From an uncultured Lachnospiraceae bacterium (lineage in GTDB: Bacteria > Bacillota > Clostridia > Lachnospirales > Lachnospiraceae), in NCBI GenBank assembly GCA_910578605.1, contig CAJTQG010000052.1, forward strand, positions 1 through 19,807: a stretch of 19,807 nucleotides of DNA. The letters run 5' to 3'. Of the stretch, positions 8,154 through 16,272 are shown piece by piece (the first letter of the stretch is position 1; the number at the start of each line of letters is the position of its first letter). The position numbers were made by a program, and so were the translations under genes. The notes below the pieces were generated by a model. The model was not told the DNA's origin, did not search any database, and saw nothing but the letters and a program-made list of their open reading frames with translations.

Positions 8154-10730
8154 CTACTTTACTTTTATCTTTACCGTTTTCTTAAGTCCCAGTCCATTTA
8201 CAACAACTTTTCCTGTTCCCTTTTTCTTTCCTGTCACCACACCCTTTGTCGTTACCTTTATAATTTTTGGTGTTTTATTTGTGAAGGTAACCTTTGCCGA
8301 TGGGGTAAGCTTATAACTAATTTTTACTTTTTTCTTTTTCTTAACCTTCAAGGATGTTTTCTTCACTGTCAAGGTAGGCTTCTTCACTGTGACTCTGCAA
8401 GTTCTTGTAATTTTATTGGCTGTCGCCGAAATAGTGACTGTTCCTGCTTTTTTTGCCACCACCAAACCTCTTGAAACCGATGCGATGGCTGGATTGGAAG
8501 TTCGCCACACCACATTATGATTTCGCCCGCTAACCTGTGCGTTCAGCGTAACCTTCGTCTTTCCCTTTGTATAGATAGTTGCCCGAGATAAATTTAAATC
8601 TAAATCCACATGAAGGACATTTACGTTGCACGTTACCGTAAGTCCATTTGCAGATGCGCTGATGACCGCACTTCCAATTGCTTTTGTAGTGATTTTTCCA
8701 TTCTGGTCTACCGAAGCAATAGAGCTGTCACTGCTTTTAAAAGTAACCTTCGTGCTCTCTCCCACAACCTTTGCTGTCAGCTGACTGGTCTCCCCCACAT
8801 AGGCGGACACAATGGTGCGATTTAAGGACAGTGACGGCTTTATTGTCACTGTAACCTCACAGGAGGCCTGCTTACCACTCACCGTTGTGGCAGTTATAGT
8901 AGCTGTTCCCTTTCTCAAAGCCTTTATGGTTCCATTCTGGTCCACTGTCACCACATCCTCGTCAGAGCTTTCCCAGCTTAATGTACTGTCATAGGCATCT
9001 GCCGGTGTCACCACATACTCTATCTTTCCTGCCTCTGTTGTCTGCAATGCATATTGTGCTGCCGGAAAACGAACGGATACAACCTGCTCCCATGCAGCGT
9101 GAATAATCGTGTCTTTTCCCTGCATCAGCGTGTCTGGAGTATACTTATCACCAGAACCATTCTGTCCCTGAAACCATCCTAAAAATTTATAATTCTCACG
9201 AGTTGGCACCGGAAGCTCTCCAACTGGATCTCCATAGCGAACTACCCTGGAAACTTCCTCCACCTTTCCATCATACATTGGGTCAAAGGTTAAGGTGTAG
9301 CTATTCACATCCCATTTTGCATAAAATGTAACATTCTCTGTAATAATCTCCTTAGAAAAATCCACTTTTTCCCCGGAACAATCCGGCGTATTATACCATC
9401 CCTCAAACTGATAGCCATCCTTAAGAGGAATTTGAATTGGAGATATGGGACGCCCAATAATTGCCTCCTTCTTAATTACCTGCTCCTGAGCACCATTTGT
9501 ATCAAATGTAACCTCACAAATTTTATCGGTTTTATCAAATGCCTTGCTTGGGAAACTGTAGGTTCCCAATTTATCACTATTCTCTAAGCAGTAGATAGTG
9601 AATCCCTCCGCACAGTAATCAAAAGTGGTCATGCTGTCTATGGATGGACACTTCTCATCCATACAATATAACGCCTTTAACATAGAACAGCTGTTAAATA
9701 CACTTCCCTTGATGGATTCTAAACTTCCTCCTACATAAACCTCCTCTAAGCCAATACAATCCTTAAAAGCATATTCTGGAATCGAAGTTAAACCCTCACC
9801 AAAAACTATAGTCTTTAATGACTCACATTTTCCAAAGGTACTCTTGCTGGTACTGCTCTTCATCAATGTAAGGCTGTCGGGAAATACAATGCAAGCTAAG
9901 CTGGTGCATCCACTAAAAGCGCCTGTGTCGATCGTCTTTACTCCCATACCCAAATTCACCTCGGTCAAGGAAATACAACCGCCGAAGCTTTCACTTCCAA
10001 TCGCTGTACATTTATCTGGTATAGAAATACTCTGCAGTGCCTTACATCCCTTAAATGCATTGTTGCCTATTTTAGTGATGGATTTGCCCAATGTTACAGC
10101 TGCCAAATTATCACAATCCATAAATGTATTGGGTCCAATCTCATCTACGCCATCCCCAATTTTCACACTTTGCAGACTGGTACATCTGTCGAAGGTTTGA
10201 TCACTGCTGCTGGAGCTTTTCATGGAAGTAACACTGTCTGGAATCGTAATCTCCCTCAATGCTGTACAGCCTGAAAACGCACCAATAGCAATCGAAGTGA
10301 CTCCCTCGGGAATCTCCACCTCCTCAAGGAAACGGGAGTTATAAAACAATTTTCTGGAAATAGCCTTTAATGTCTTTGGCAGCACTACCTTTTTTAAATT
10401 TTCACAATTGGCAAATGCCAACTCTCCCACTTCCACAATCTGGGTACTGCTCAAATCCACCAACTCAATATTGCTGTTGTTGTTAAAAGCAGATGGATTA
10501 ATTTTTGTCACAGGCTTGTTCACAATGGTTGCCGGAATATACACATCTTTATTGTCTCCGATATAACCATCAATTCTCACAGTGCCATCTGTGAGAAGCT
10601 GATATTTAAAATATCCGTCATACAGAGCCCCTCCTCTAATTTCATTATCATTCCAAAAATCAGCAGGAAAAATTGTAGATATAACAGCCATAATCATAAA
10701 GGCTGCCAGCCATCGTCTTATTTTTTTCAT
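8154..10730 (-). CDS. Secreted BspA-like leucine-rich repeat protein with InlB B-repeats and Big2 domains
   Basis: An 858-residue predicted cell-surface protein. Residues 1-23 are a signal peptide (MKKIRR, then a hydrophobic core). Residues ~60-400 are tandem BspA-type LRR_5 repeats with the form AFxxCxxLxxVxIPxxVTxI. Residues ~404-473 and ~476-548 are two InlB B-repeat (Flg_new) modules recognised by GWY/GWF and the FYAKW or HAAWE ends. Residues ~549-630, 632-705 and 708-782 are Big2 immunoglobulin-like domains, and 783-858 look like a fourth, altered one. That last domain has 26 Lys in 76 residues and no Asp or Glu. There is no LPxTG motif, so attachment, if any, may be through charge. AGGAGG lies ~9 bases before the ATG. 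Such proteins are often implicated in adhesion or host contact in gut bacteria; the ligand is unknown. Confidence 0.93.
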   Translation of the reverse strand: MKKIRRWLAAFMIMAVISTIFPADFWNDNEIRGGALYDGYFKYQLLTDGTVRIDGYIGDNKDVYIPATIVNKPVTKINPSAFNNNSNIELVDLSSTQIVEVGELAFANCENLKKVVLPKTLKAISRKLFYNSRFLEEVEIPEGVTSIAIGAFSGCTALREITIPDSVTSMKSSSSSDQTFDRCTSLQSVKIGDGVDEIGPNTFMDCDNLAAVTLGKSITKIGNNAFKGCKALQSISIPDKCTAIGSESFGGCISLTEVNLGMGVKTIDTGAFSGCTSLACIVFPDSLTLMKSSTSKSTFGKCESLKTIVFGEGLTSIPEYAFKDCIGLEEVYVGGSLESIKGSVFNSCSMLKALYCMDEKCPSIDSMTTFDYCAEGFTIYCLENSDKLGTYSFPSKAFDKTDKICEVTFDTNGAQEQVIKKEAIIGRPISPIQIPLKDGYQFEGWYNTPDCSGEKVDFSKEIITENVTFYAKWDVNSYTLTFDPMYDGKVEEVSRVVRYGDPVGELPVPTRENYKFLGWFQGQNGSGDKYTPDTLMQGKDTIIHAAWEQVVSVRFPAAQYALQTTEAGKIEYVVTPADAYDSTLSWESSDEDVVTVDQNGTIKALRKGTATITATTVSGKQASCEVTVTIKPSLSLNRTIVSAYVGETSQLTAKVVGESTKVTFKSSDSSIASVDQNGKITTKAIGSAVISASANGLTVTCNVNVLHVDLDLNLSRATIYTKGKTKVTLNAQVSGRNHNVVWRTSNPAIASVSRGLVVAKKAGTVTISATANKITRTCRVTVKKPTLTVKKTSLKVKKKKKVKISYKLTPSAKVTFTNKTPKIIKVTTKGVVTGKKKGTGKVVVNGLGLKKTVKIKVK

Positions 10731-10747
10731 AAAAAGTCCCTCCTGTC

Positions 10748-10814
10748 TTTATATAGTTCCTTGCATACTCTTTTCTTATTTTTCACTTGCCATATTATAC
10801 TTTTTATATAGTTC
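10748..10814. repeat. Pair of 12-bp direct repeats around the BspA-like promoter
   Basis: TTTATATAGTTC occurs at 10748-10759 and again at 10803-10814, 55 bases apart. One copy lies in the spacer between the -35 and -10 boxes and the other in the 5' leader just before the ribosome binding site. The pair could be a regulator-binding site or a chance feature of AT-rich sequence. Confidence 0.4.
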
Positions 10815-10822
10815 TCTATGAA
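10794..10822 (-). promoter_or_regulatory. Promoter of the BspA-like gene
   Basis: On the minus strand TTCATA (10817-10822) is followed after 17 bases by TATAAT (10794-10799). The -10 box is perfect and the -35 box weak (4 of 6), as expected for a promoter that may need an activator. The predicted start near 10787 leaves a ~56-base leader. Confidence 0.5.
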
Positions 10823-11090
10823 ATAAATGCAAAATCATTGTATTTTATTGCCAAATAATAATGATTATCCACAAGAAAAAACAGCCATATTATGTTTATA
10901 GGTGCCTTTTTATGGGCACCTATAAATTTGCTCATCCCAATTTGCACTTATTCTGCCTGTTTTTCTAAATAATCTTCGATTACATTACTTAGAATAGCCG
11001 CCTAATAAGTTTATCGGATATTTTCTCCTGTTTCTCCACTTGATAAAACAGGAATATTTTCTATGATTTTCCTAGCCTGCAATTTGTCTT
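10823..11090. other. Intergenic region between thrS and the BspA-like gene
   Basis: The gap between thrS and the surface protein is 360 bases in all. Besides the promoter and repeats at its left end it holds a strong hairpin (10895-10926), a weaker one (TCCTGTTT at 11026-11033 with its complement at 11046-11053) and a possible decayed minus-strand reading frame. No intact gene with a start codon and ribosome binding site was found. Confidence 0.6.
10895..10926 (-). terminator. Hairpin downstream of thrS, possible terminator
   Basis: A perfect 12-bp stem (TTTATAGGTGCC with its complement) encloses an 8-base loop, ~165 bases past the thrS stop. It is the strongest structure between thrS and the next gene, so it is the best candidate for ending the thrS transcript. 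A weak point is that no clean U-tract follows the stem on the minus strand; on the plus strand there is only ATTTG. Confidence 0.45.
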
Positions 11091-11100
11091 TTATGATTTT
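10948..11100 (-). pseudogene. Possible decayed reading frame after thrS
   Basis: One minus-strand frame reads KIIKDKLQARKIIENIPVL, then SSGETGENIR, then a stop (11011-11013), two residues and a second stop (11002-11004), and finally AAILSNVIEDYLEKQAE before its terminal stop. Both parts are charged and helix-like, in the same frame, and look more like protein than random AT-rich sequence. There is no start codon or ribosome binding site, and the first codons overlap the end of thrS. It may be the tail of a lost gene or chance; no family was recognised. Confidence 0.2.
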
Positions 11101-13055
11101 GCCTTTTCCTCCACCTCTATCTTGCGGATTTCCTTTGTGCGGATTTCCTTACATATCTCGTCGATAAATTCAGATAAACCCTTCATTCCTTCATCTCCAA
11201 GGTAACGGCTTCTCAGTGAAACCTTCTGTTCCTCCTCTTCCTTCTGTCCTACTACTAACATATACGGAACCTTCTGCAGCCTGGTCTCGCGAATTTTATA
11301 ACCGATTTTCTCTGCCCGAAGGTCTACTGTTGCCTTAATGCCATTATCACGGAGCTGTTGTAACACTTTATTGGCATAGTCTGAGTATTTCTCAGAAATA
11401 GGAAGCACCCGAACCTGCTCTGGACAAAGCCATGTTGGGAATAAGCCTGCATATTTTTCAATGAGCCATGCCAGTGTTCTCTCATAACAGCCCATGGAGG
11501 TTCTATGAATAATATATGGTCTTACCTTATCTCCATTCTGGTCAACATAGTACATATCAAACTGCTCTGCCAACAGCGCATCCCACTGAATGGTAATCAT
11601 AGTATCTTCCTTGCCGTACACATTTTTAGCCTGAATATCTACTTTAGGTCCATAGAATGCAGCCTCCCCTACCTCCTCAGTAAACGGAATCTCTAATTCA
11701 TGCATCACCTTGCGTATTCTATCCTGGGTTTCCTCCCAAACTGCAGCATCTCCAATATATTTCTCACTGTTATCTGGATCCCACTTGGAAAGTCGGTACG
11801 TAACATCCTCCTCCACTCCTAATGTGCGCAGACAATATCTTGCCAAATCCAAACACCCTTTAAATTCCTCATCCATCTGATCCGGTCTTACAATTAAATG
11901 TCCCTCAGATATGGTAAACTGACGAACTCTTGTAAGGCCATGCATCTCGCCGGATTCCTCATTTCTAAACAACGTGGAAGTTTCACCGTATCTCAGAGGC
12001 AAATCACGATAGCTTTTCTGACTTGCTTTGTATACATAATATTGAAATGGACAGGTCATTGGACGCAAAGCAAATACTTCTTTATCTTTTTCCTCATCCC
12101 CCAACACGAACATACCTTCTTTATAGTGGTCCCAGTGACCGGAAATCTTATATAAATCACTTTTTGCCATAAGAGGTGTCTTTGTTCTCACATATCCCCT
12201 CTTCTCCTCCTCATCCTCAATCCATCTCTGCATTGTCTGGATGATAGAAACTCCCTTGGGCATAAGCAGCGGCAAGCCCTGACCAATCACATCCACCGTA
12301 GTAAACAATTCCATCTCTCTGCCTAATTTGTTGTGGTCACGTTTCTTAATATCCTCTAAATGATCTAAATATGCCTTTAATTCTTCCTTTTTTGTGTAAG
12401 CCGTTCCATATACACGAGTGAGCATTTTATTTTTTTCATTGCCTCTCCAGTAGGCGCCGGAGGAGGAAATTAACTTAAAAGCTTTAATGGGTTTTGTACT
12501 CATAAGATGGGGGCCGGCACACAAATCCACAAAATCTCCTTGGCGATAGAAGGAAATCACTGCGTCCTTGGGCAAATCTCTAATCAGCTCCACCTTGTAG
12601 GGCTCCTGCCTCTCCTCCATAAACTGAATGGCCTCCTCCCTAGGCAAAGTAAATTTCTCTAATTCTTTTCCCTCTTTAATAATTTTTTTCATCTGTGCTT
12701 CAATTTTATCTAAATCTTCCCTAGAAAAAGATTCGCAGTCAAAATCATAATAATAGCCTGTATCAATAGAAGGACCTATGGCCAGCTTAGCCTGTGGATA
12801 TAACTGTTTTACCGCCTCTGCCAGAACATGGGAGGCAGTATGCCGATAGGCGGCTCTGCCCGCCTCATCCTCAAAGGTTAAAATACTTAACTCACAGTCT
12901 TTATCTAAAACCGTTCTTAAATCTACCGTCTCTCCATTAACACTTCCGGCGCACGCCGCTCTTGCCAATCCCTGACTGATATCCATAGCAATATCCATCA
13001 CGGACATTGGCTGGGAATATTCTTTTACAGAACCATCTTTTAATGTTATTTTCAT
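11091..13055 (-). CDS. thrS: Threonine--tRNA ligase
   Basis: Charges tRNA-Thr with threonine in the cytoplasm. The 654 residues show the full bacterial layout. An N-terminal TGS domain covers ~1-60. The editing domain (~65-225) carries H72-x3-H76 and C179-x3-H183, which remove mischarged serine. The class II catalytic core (~245-540) carries the zinc ligands C335 (RPMTCPFQ), H386 (SEGHL) and H517 (IIHRTSMG), matching C334, H385 and H511 of the E. coli enzyme. The anticodon-binding domain follows from ~545. A lysine/glutamate-rich tail of ~15 residues ends the protein. AAAGGA lies 10 bases before the ATG. A T-box riboswitch precedes the gene, so expression rises when tRNA-Thr is uncharged. Confidence 0.99.
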   Translation of the reverse strand: MKITLKDGSVKEYSQPMSVMDIAMDISQGLARAACAGSVNGETVDLRTVLDKDCELSILTFEDEAGRAAYRHTASHVLAEAVKQLYPQAKLAIGPSIDTGYYYDFDCESFSREDLDKIEAQMKKIIKEGKELEKFTLPREEAIQFMEERQEPYKVELIRDLPKDAVISFYRQGDFVDLCAGPHLMSTKPIKAFKLISSSGAYWRGNEKNKMLTRVYGTAYTKKEELKAYLDHLEDIKKRDHNKLGREMELFTTVDVIGQGLPLLMPKGVSIIQTMQRWIEDEEEKRGYVRTKTPLMAKSDLYKISGHWDHYKEGMFVLGDEEKDKEVFALRPMTCPFQYYVYKASQKSYRDLPLRYGETSTLFRNEESGEMHGLTRVRQFTISEGHLIVRPDQMDEEFKGCLDLARYCLRTLGVEEDVTYRLSKWDPDNSEKYIGDAAVWEETQDRIRKVMHELEIPFTEEVGEAAFYGPKVDIQAKNVYGKEDTMITIQWDALLAEQFDMYYVDQNGDKVRPYIIHRTSMGCYERTLAWLIEKYAGLFPTWLCPEQVRVLPISEKYSDYANKVLQQLRDNGIKATVDLRAEKIGYKIRETRLQKVPYMLVVGQKEEEEQKVSLRSRYLGDEGMKGLSEFIDEICKEIRTKEIRKIEVEEKAKS

Positions 13056-13199
13056 TTTCCTAATTTCCTTTCTATATTATTTTCATTTTATTGTGTAAGT
13101 CCTATGCAGTGCAAAGAACAATATACTTTTATTCACAGTGATATCCCCAAATGGGAATTATAAAAGTTTACTTCTATCCTCTCTTGATTTCCTATAAAG

Positions 13200-13540
13200 T
13201 AAAAATATCCCTTCCGGTATTTTATATCTCTACATAGTTAGATATAAAATACCGGAAGGGACGATAAATTCGCGGTTCCACCCTTCTTGCAGACATGAAA
13301 TGAAATAATGATTACTAACATAGATGTACTGCCTGCCTCTTCATTATGATGATAACGGAATCACCGGAGCTTTTTCAAAAGTCACTCGGAGGTGGTATTC
13401 AACTATTCTGCAGTAAAGCACTCCCAGCTTCCGTGCCTCTCTCTGTAACTGTCAAAATAGTCTACTGTTCTCTTCAACGCTTTAAGGATTCAATTATGAT
13501 TATATGCACTATCATTTTAATTATCAGTATATTTTTAACA
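13200..13540 (-). promoter_or_regulatory. Threonine T-box riboswitch of thrS
   Basis: A tRNA-sensing leader, read on the minus strand. The T-box sequence AAGGGTGGAACCGCG is at 13271-13285. Just downstream is a terminator with a perfect 22-bp stem (13208-13229 with 13240-13261), a 10-base loop and the tail TATTTTTA (13200-13207). AAGGG of the T-box (13281-13285) can pair with CCCTT (13256-13260), forming the competing antiterminator. Stem I lies at ~13370-13490 and includes CAGAGAGAGGCACGG. The specifier region reads GAATACCACCTCCGAGT, with tandem ACC threonine codons at 13394-13396 and 13391-13393. Uncharged tRNA-Thr should favour the antiterminator and allow transcription into thrS, which starts ~145 bases further on. 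Confidence 0.95.
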
Positions 13541-13545
13541 GGTTT

Positions 13546-13575
13546 ATTATAAACCACTCAAAAAAGATTTGTCAA
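13546..13575 (-). promoter_or_regulatory. Promoter of the T-box-thrS transcript
   Basis: On the minus strand a perfect TTGACA (13570-13575) and a perfect TATAAT (13546-13551) are 18 bases apart. The -35 box overlaps the stop codon of the upstream ATPase gene. The -10 box sits in a near-perfect palindrome, GGTTTATAATAAACC (13541-13555). Predicted start is near 13539. No terminator separates the upstream gene from this promoter. Confidence 0.75.
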
Positions 13576-15275
13576 GCATTAGCATCCATTATCCTTATCT
13601 TTCTATAACGATTAAGACAAGCATAAAATTCTTGTCTTCTAGGCATTGCCAATCCGCATGGTACCCCTCCATCCGCAACGGCAATTAACCCTTTCTCCTC
13701 CACTAATTTATATACACTCTCTACTATTTGTTCTAAGGTATTCTTCCCATTAAATAAATGTTTCATGGCATAGACCGTCATATATCCAAGAGCGCTCACC
13801 TGCTCGCTATCTGCAAGCTGTTCCACATAACGAAGCTCAATAGTATCGTGATTGATACTTACACCGTCCCTGCCCATGGTCTTAATTTTTATTCTGTCCT
13901 GCAGCTTTTCCTGCCCGCAGGCTCTGTGAAACCTTAAAGGCTGAGGCTCTGCCGGCTGGCTTTTTGCCAGAGGAAACGCCTCTGCCTCCTCCTTGGCAAG
14001 CTTAGTAATATCTTTTGGAATATACCTGTCCATCTGAATAATCGTATCTGCTATATGAAAATAAGCTCCTGAACTGCCTGCCACTAAAATAATAGAAACC
14101 CCAAGCTTATGATACAAATATTCTGCTCTTTCCAAAAATGGAGTGATTGGTTCCTCACTTCGGCTCACAACCCTCTGCATCAACTCGTCCCGAACCATAA
14201 AGTTAGTGGCGCTGGTATCCTCATCCATAAGAAGCACACTGCTTTTTGCCTCAATGGCCTCAATAACATTTGCTGCCTGTGAAGTGCTTCCGCTGGCATC
14301 CATAGTAGAAAAACTTCGAGTATCCTTTTCGTTGGGAAGATGGTTGATAAACATAGAAATATCCGTATTTTGAATGCTTCTTCCATCCTCTGCCCGCATT
14401 TTCATAGCATCCTGTTTGGTTATCACATACTCTCTTCCATCTCCAGCGATATGATTGTACACTCCCATCTCCAAAGCCTTCAGCAAAGTAGATTTCCCAT
14501 GATAGCCGCCACCAACAATCAACGTAATACCTTTGGGAATACCCATTCCCTTTATTTTCCCTTTGTTGGGAAGCTCCATTGTTACCTCATACTCTTTTGG
14601 CGAAACAAAGGCTACACTGCCTCTCATTGGCTTATCAGAGATACCGGATTCCCTTGGCAAAACAGCACCGTTTGCCACAAAGGCAACCAATCCCATAGGT
14701 TCTAACTGCTGCCTGATAAATTGCTGGTCCTGGGCCAACTCTAAAACAGACCTGATTTTTTCCTTTGACAGCTTTTCATAGTACAGCACTTGATGAACAC
14801 AATCCGGCAAATATTGATACAAAATGCGTTCTAATTCCCTTGCATCTATTGTTCTTCCCCTTGCAGGAAACCCTACTTCCATACGAACAATAATACTGCC
14901 GTCCTCCCCAAAGCATAAGGCGCTTTTCTCTAATATAGCCTGTCCCGTCCGACTGACGCCTAGAAGTCCGCTTTTGCCCGAACCTCTTGCCTTCCCGTTA
15001 AACTGTTCTATCTTGGCAAACAATATACGAAGCAAATAATCCTGCATCGCCACTTTATTGTGATATTGTGTATAACACTCTGATGGAAAACCAGCCTCCC
15101 TTGCCCCGACCGAAATACTCACCTTTGACGGCGACGCAAAAGGATCCCCCTGTACGTGGTCGATATGTAGCACATATCTGTCAAACTGATAACTCCCTCT
15201 TGTATCCTTGTACGCTGGATAGCTTTTGTGGTCTATATTCTGTAATATTCTCTTTAAATCTGCCGATGTTTTCAT
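13572..15275 (-). CDS. Predicted ABC-class ATPase (PF09818 type)
   Basis: A 567-residue soluble ATPase of the 'predicted ATPase of the ABC class' family. The Walker A motif is the family's unusual GGGYHGKST (255-263). The signature-like region is STMDASGSTSQAAN (323-336), and Walker B is SVLLMDEDTSATNFM (346-360), with the acidic cluster D351-E352-D353. The N-terminal ~240 residues and C-terminal ~120 residues are family-specific. The eukaryotic relative MRB1590 of trypanosome mitochondria is an RNA-editing factor, which hints at nucleic-acid binding, but the bacterial role is unknown. No membrane segments or transporter genes accompany it. AAAGGA lies 7 bases before the ATG. The gene follows the Rrf2 gene by 119 bases; whether they share a transcript is unclear. 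Confidence 0.9.
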   Translation of the reverse strand: MKTSADLKRILQNIDHKSYPAYKDTRGSYQFDRYVLHIDHVQGDPFASPSKVSISVGAREAGFPSECYTQYHNKVAMQDYLLRILFAKIEQFNGKARGSGKSGLLGVSRTGQAILEKSALCFGEDGSIIVRMEVGFPARGRTIDARELERILYQYLPDCVHQVLYYEKLSKEKIRSVLELAQDQQFIRQQLEPMGLVAFVANGAVLPRESGISDKPMRGSVAFVSPKEYEVTMELPNKGKIKGMGIPKGITLIVGGGYHGKSTLLKALEMGVYNHIAGDGREYVITKQDAMKMRAEDGRSIQNTDISMFINHLPNEKDTRSFSTMDASGSTSQAANVIEAIEAKSSVLLMDEDTSATNFMVRDELMQRVVSRSEEPITPFLERAEYLYHKLGVSIILVAGSSGAYFHIADTIIQMDRYIPKDITKLAKEEAEAFPLAKSQPAEPQPLRFHRACGQEKLQDRIKIKTMGRDGVSINHDTIELRYVEQLADSEQVSALGYMTVYAMKHLFNGKNTLEQIVESVYKLVEEKGLIAVADGGVPCGLAMPRRQEFYACLNRYRKIRIMDANA

Positions 15276-15394
15276 TTTATTTTCCTTTTCTTTCTATATG
15301 ATGATACTACTATTCAGATTGGAATTATAATATTCACATTATAATAATTAGAGTAAAAATCGTTTCACTCTTCAAATAATAAGCTTTTTCTTTT

Positions 15395-15814
15395 TCAGTC
15401 AGAGGGGTTTTGCCATTTCATTAAATCTGCAATAGTGACAGAATCTACCACCCCCGCTACCGCCTCATTGATTTTTTCCCAAAGAGGAATCGTTTCACAG
15501 TGGGCATGCTTAGGACATGGATGCTCCTCCTGATTCAGACAATCCACCGGCGCCAAATCCCCCTCTGTCAACCGGAGAATATCTCCAATAATATACTCCT
15601 CCGGCTTGCGTGTTAAGCGATAGCCACCCTGAAAGCCCCTGCTGCTGCTCACATAGCCGCCCTTATGCAATACAGACATGATTTGTTCCGTATATTTTAT
15701 GGAAATTCCCTGCCTTGTTGCAATCTCCTTCACGGATATGGGATTTTCACTTGTGTTGACTGCCAAATCATACAAAATATGAATCGCATTTCTTCCCTTG
15801 GTTGTTATTTTCAT
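15395..15814 (-). CDS. Rrf2-family transcriptional regulator (IscR-like)
   Basis: A 139-residue Rrf2 regulator. The winged helix occupies ~1-75 (MKITTKGRNAIHILYDLA, recognition helix region near SIKYTEQIMSVLHKGGYV, wing SSRGFQGGYRL). Three cysteines, C92, C100 and C106, closely match the [2Fe-2S] ligands C92, C98 and C104 of E. coli IscR, so it probably senses iron-sulfur cluster status. It is the last of three tightly linked genes (nifS-nifU-rrf2), starting 2 bases after the nifU stop, whereas iscR usually comes first. Its ribosome binding site (GAGGAAG, 15825-15831) lies within the acidic-tail codons of nifU. It probably represses its own operon through the palindrome at 17736-17774. Confidence 0.93.
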   Translation of the reverse strand: MKITTKGRNAIHILYDLAVNTSENPISVKEIATRQGISIKYTEQIMSVLHKGGYVSSSRGFQGGYRLTRKPEEYIIGDILRLTEGDLAPVDCLNQEEHPCPKHAHCETIPLWEKINEAVAGVVDSVTIADLMKWQNPSD

Positions 15815-15816
15815 TC

Positions 15817-16257
15817 TTAATAATCTTCCTCTTCTTCCTCTTCACTGATATCACTTTTAGGCTGAGATAATCCTTCTATTTCAATTCCGTTTTTCTGAGC
15901 ATAATCCCACAGCGCTGCATGTATTGCCTCCTCCGCCAGCAGGGAACAATGAACCTTTACCGGAGGAAGACCGTCCAGCGCCTCCATAACTGCTTTATTT
16001 GTCACCTGCAAAGCCTCATATATTGTCTTGCCGGTAACTAGCTCTGTCGCCATACTGCTTGTCGCAACTGCTGCCCCGCATCCAAAAGTCTTAAATTTAC
16101 AATCCTTAATAATTTTTGTCTCCTCATCAATGTCCAAATAAATGCGCATAATATCACCGCATTTTGCGTTTCCAACAGTTCCTACACCGCTGGCATCCTC
16201 TATCTCTCCTACATTTCTTGGATTTTGAAAATGATCCATTACTTTTTCGCTATACAT
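15817..16257 (-). CDS. nifU: NifU/IscU-like iron-sulfur cluster scaffold protein
   Basis: Assembles Fe-S clusters from iron and NifS-derived sulfur before transfer to target proteins. The 146 residues carry the three scaffold cysteines C33 (NAKCGDIM), C60 (FGCGAAVATSSM) and C104 (VHCSLLAEEA), plus D35 and H103 at the usual positions. The IscU LPPVK loop is present as LPPVKVHC (97-104). The protein ends in a run of acidic residues (SEEEEEEDY) not usual in IscU. The frame stays open to a GTG at 16275, but that would place AAAGGAG (16266-16272) inside the gene; the ATG 8 bases after this site is the better start. It follows nifS by 102 bases. Confidence 0.95.
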   Translation of the reverse strand: MYSEKVMDHFQNPRNVGEIEDASGVGTVGNAKCGDIMRIYLDIDEETKIIKDCKFKTFGCGAAVATSSMATELVTGKTIYEALQVTNKAVMEALDGLPPVKVHCSLLAEEAIHAALWDYAQKNGIEIEGLSQPKSDISEEEEEEDY

Positions 16258-16265
16258 AAATTTTG

Positions 16266-16272
16266 CTCCTTT
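16266..16272 (-). promoter_or_regulatory. Ribosome binding site that sets the nifU start
   Basis: AAAGGAG lies 8 bases before the ATG at 16257. It rules out the upstream in-frame GTG at 16275, which would start 3 bases before this same site. Confidence 0.85.

Noticed and set aside
11026..11053. TCCTGTTT/AAACAGGA hairpin just after thrS as its terminator
   Set aside because: Only an 8-bp stem with a 12-base loop and no U-tract on the minus strand; the 12-bp hairpin at 10895-10926 is a better candidate.
15322..15351. AT-rich imperfect inverted repeat with two TATAAT copies upstream of the PF09818 ATPase gene
   Set aside because: ATTATAAT is self-complementary and frequent in AT-rich DNA, and neither TATAAT has a convincing -35 box at 17 bases, so no promoter or operator was called.
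15351..15370. Hairpin GAGT...ACTC downstream of the Rrf2 gene as a terminator
   Set aside because: Only an 8-bp stem with a G-U pair and no U-tract on the minus strand; too weak to call.
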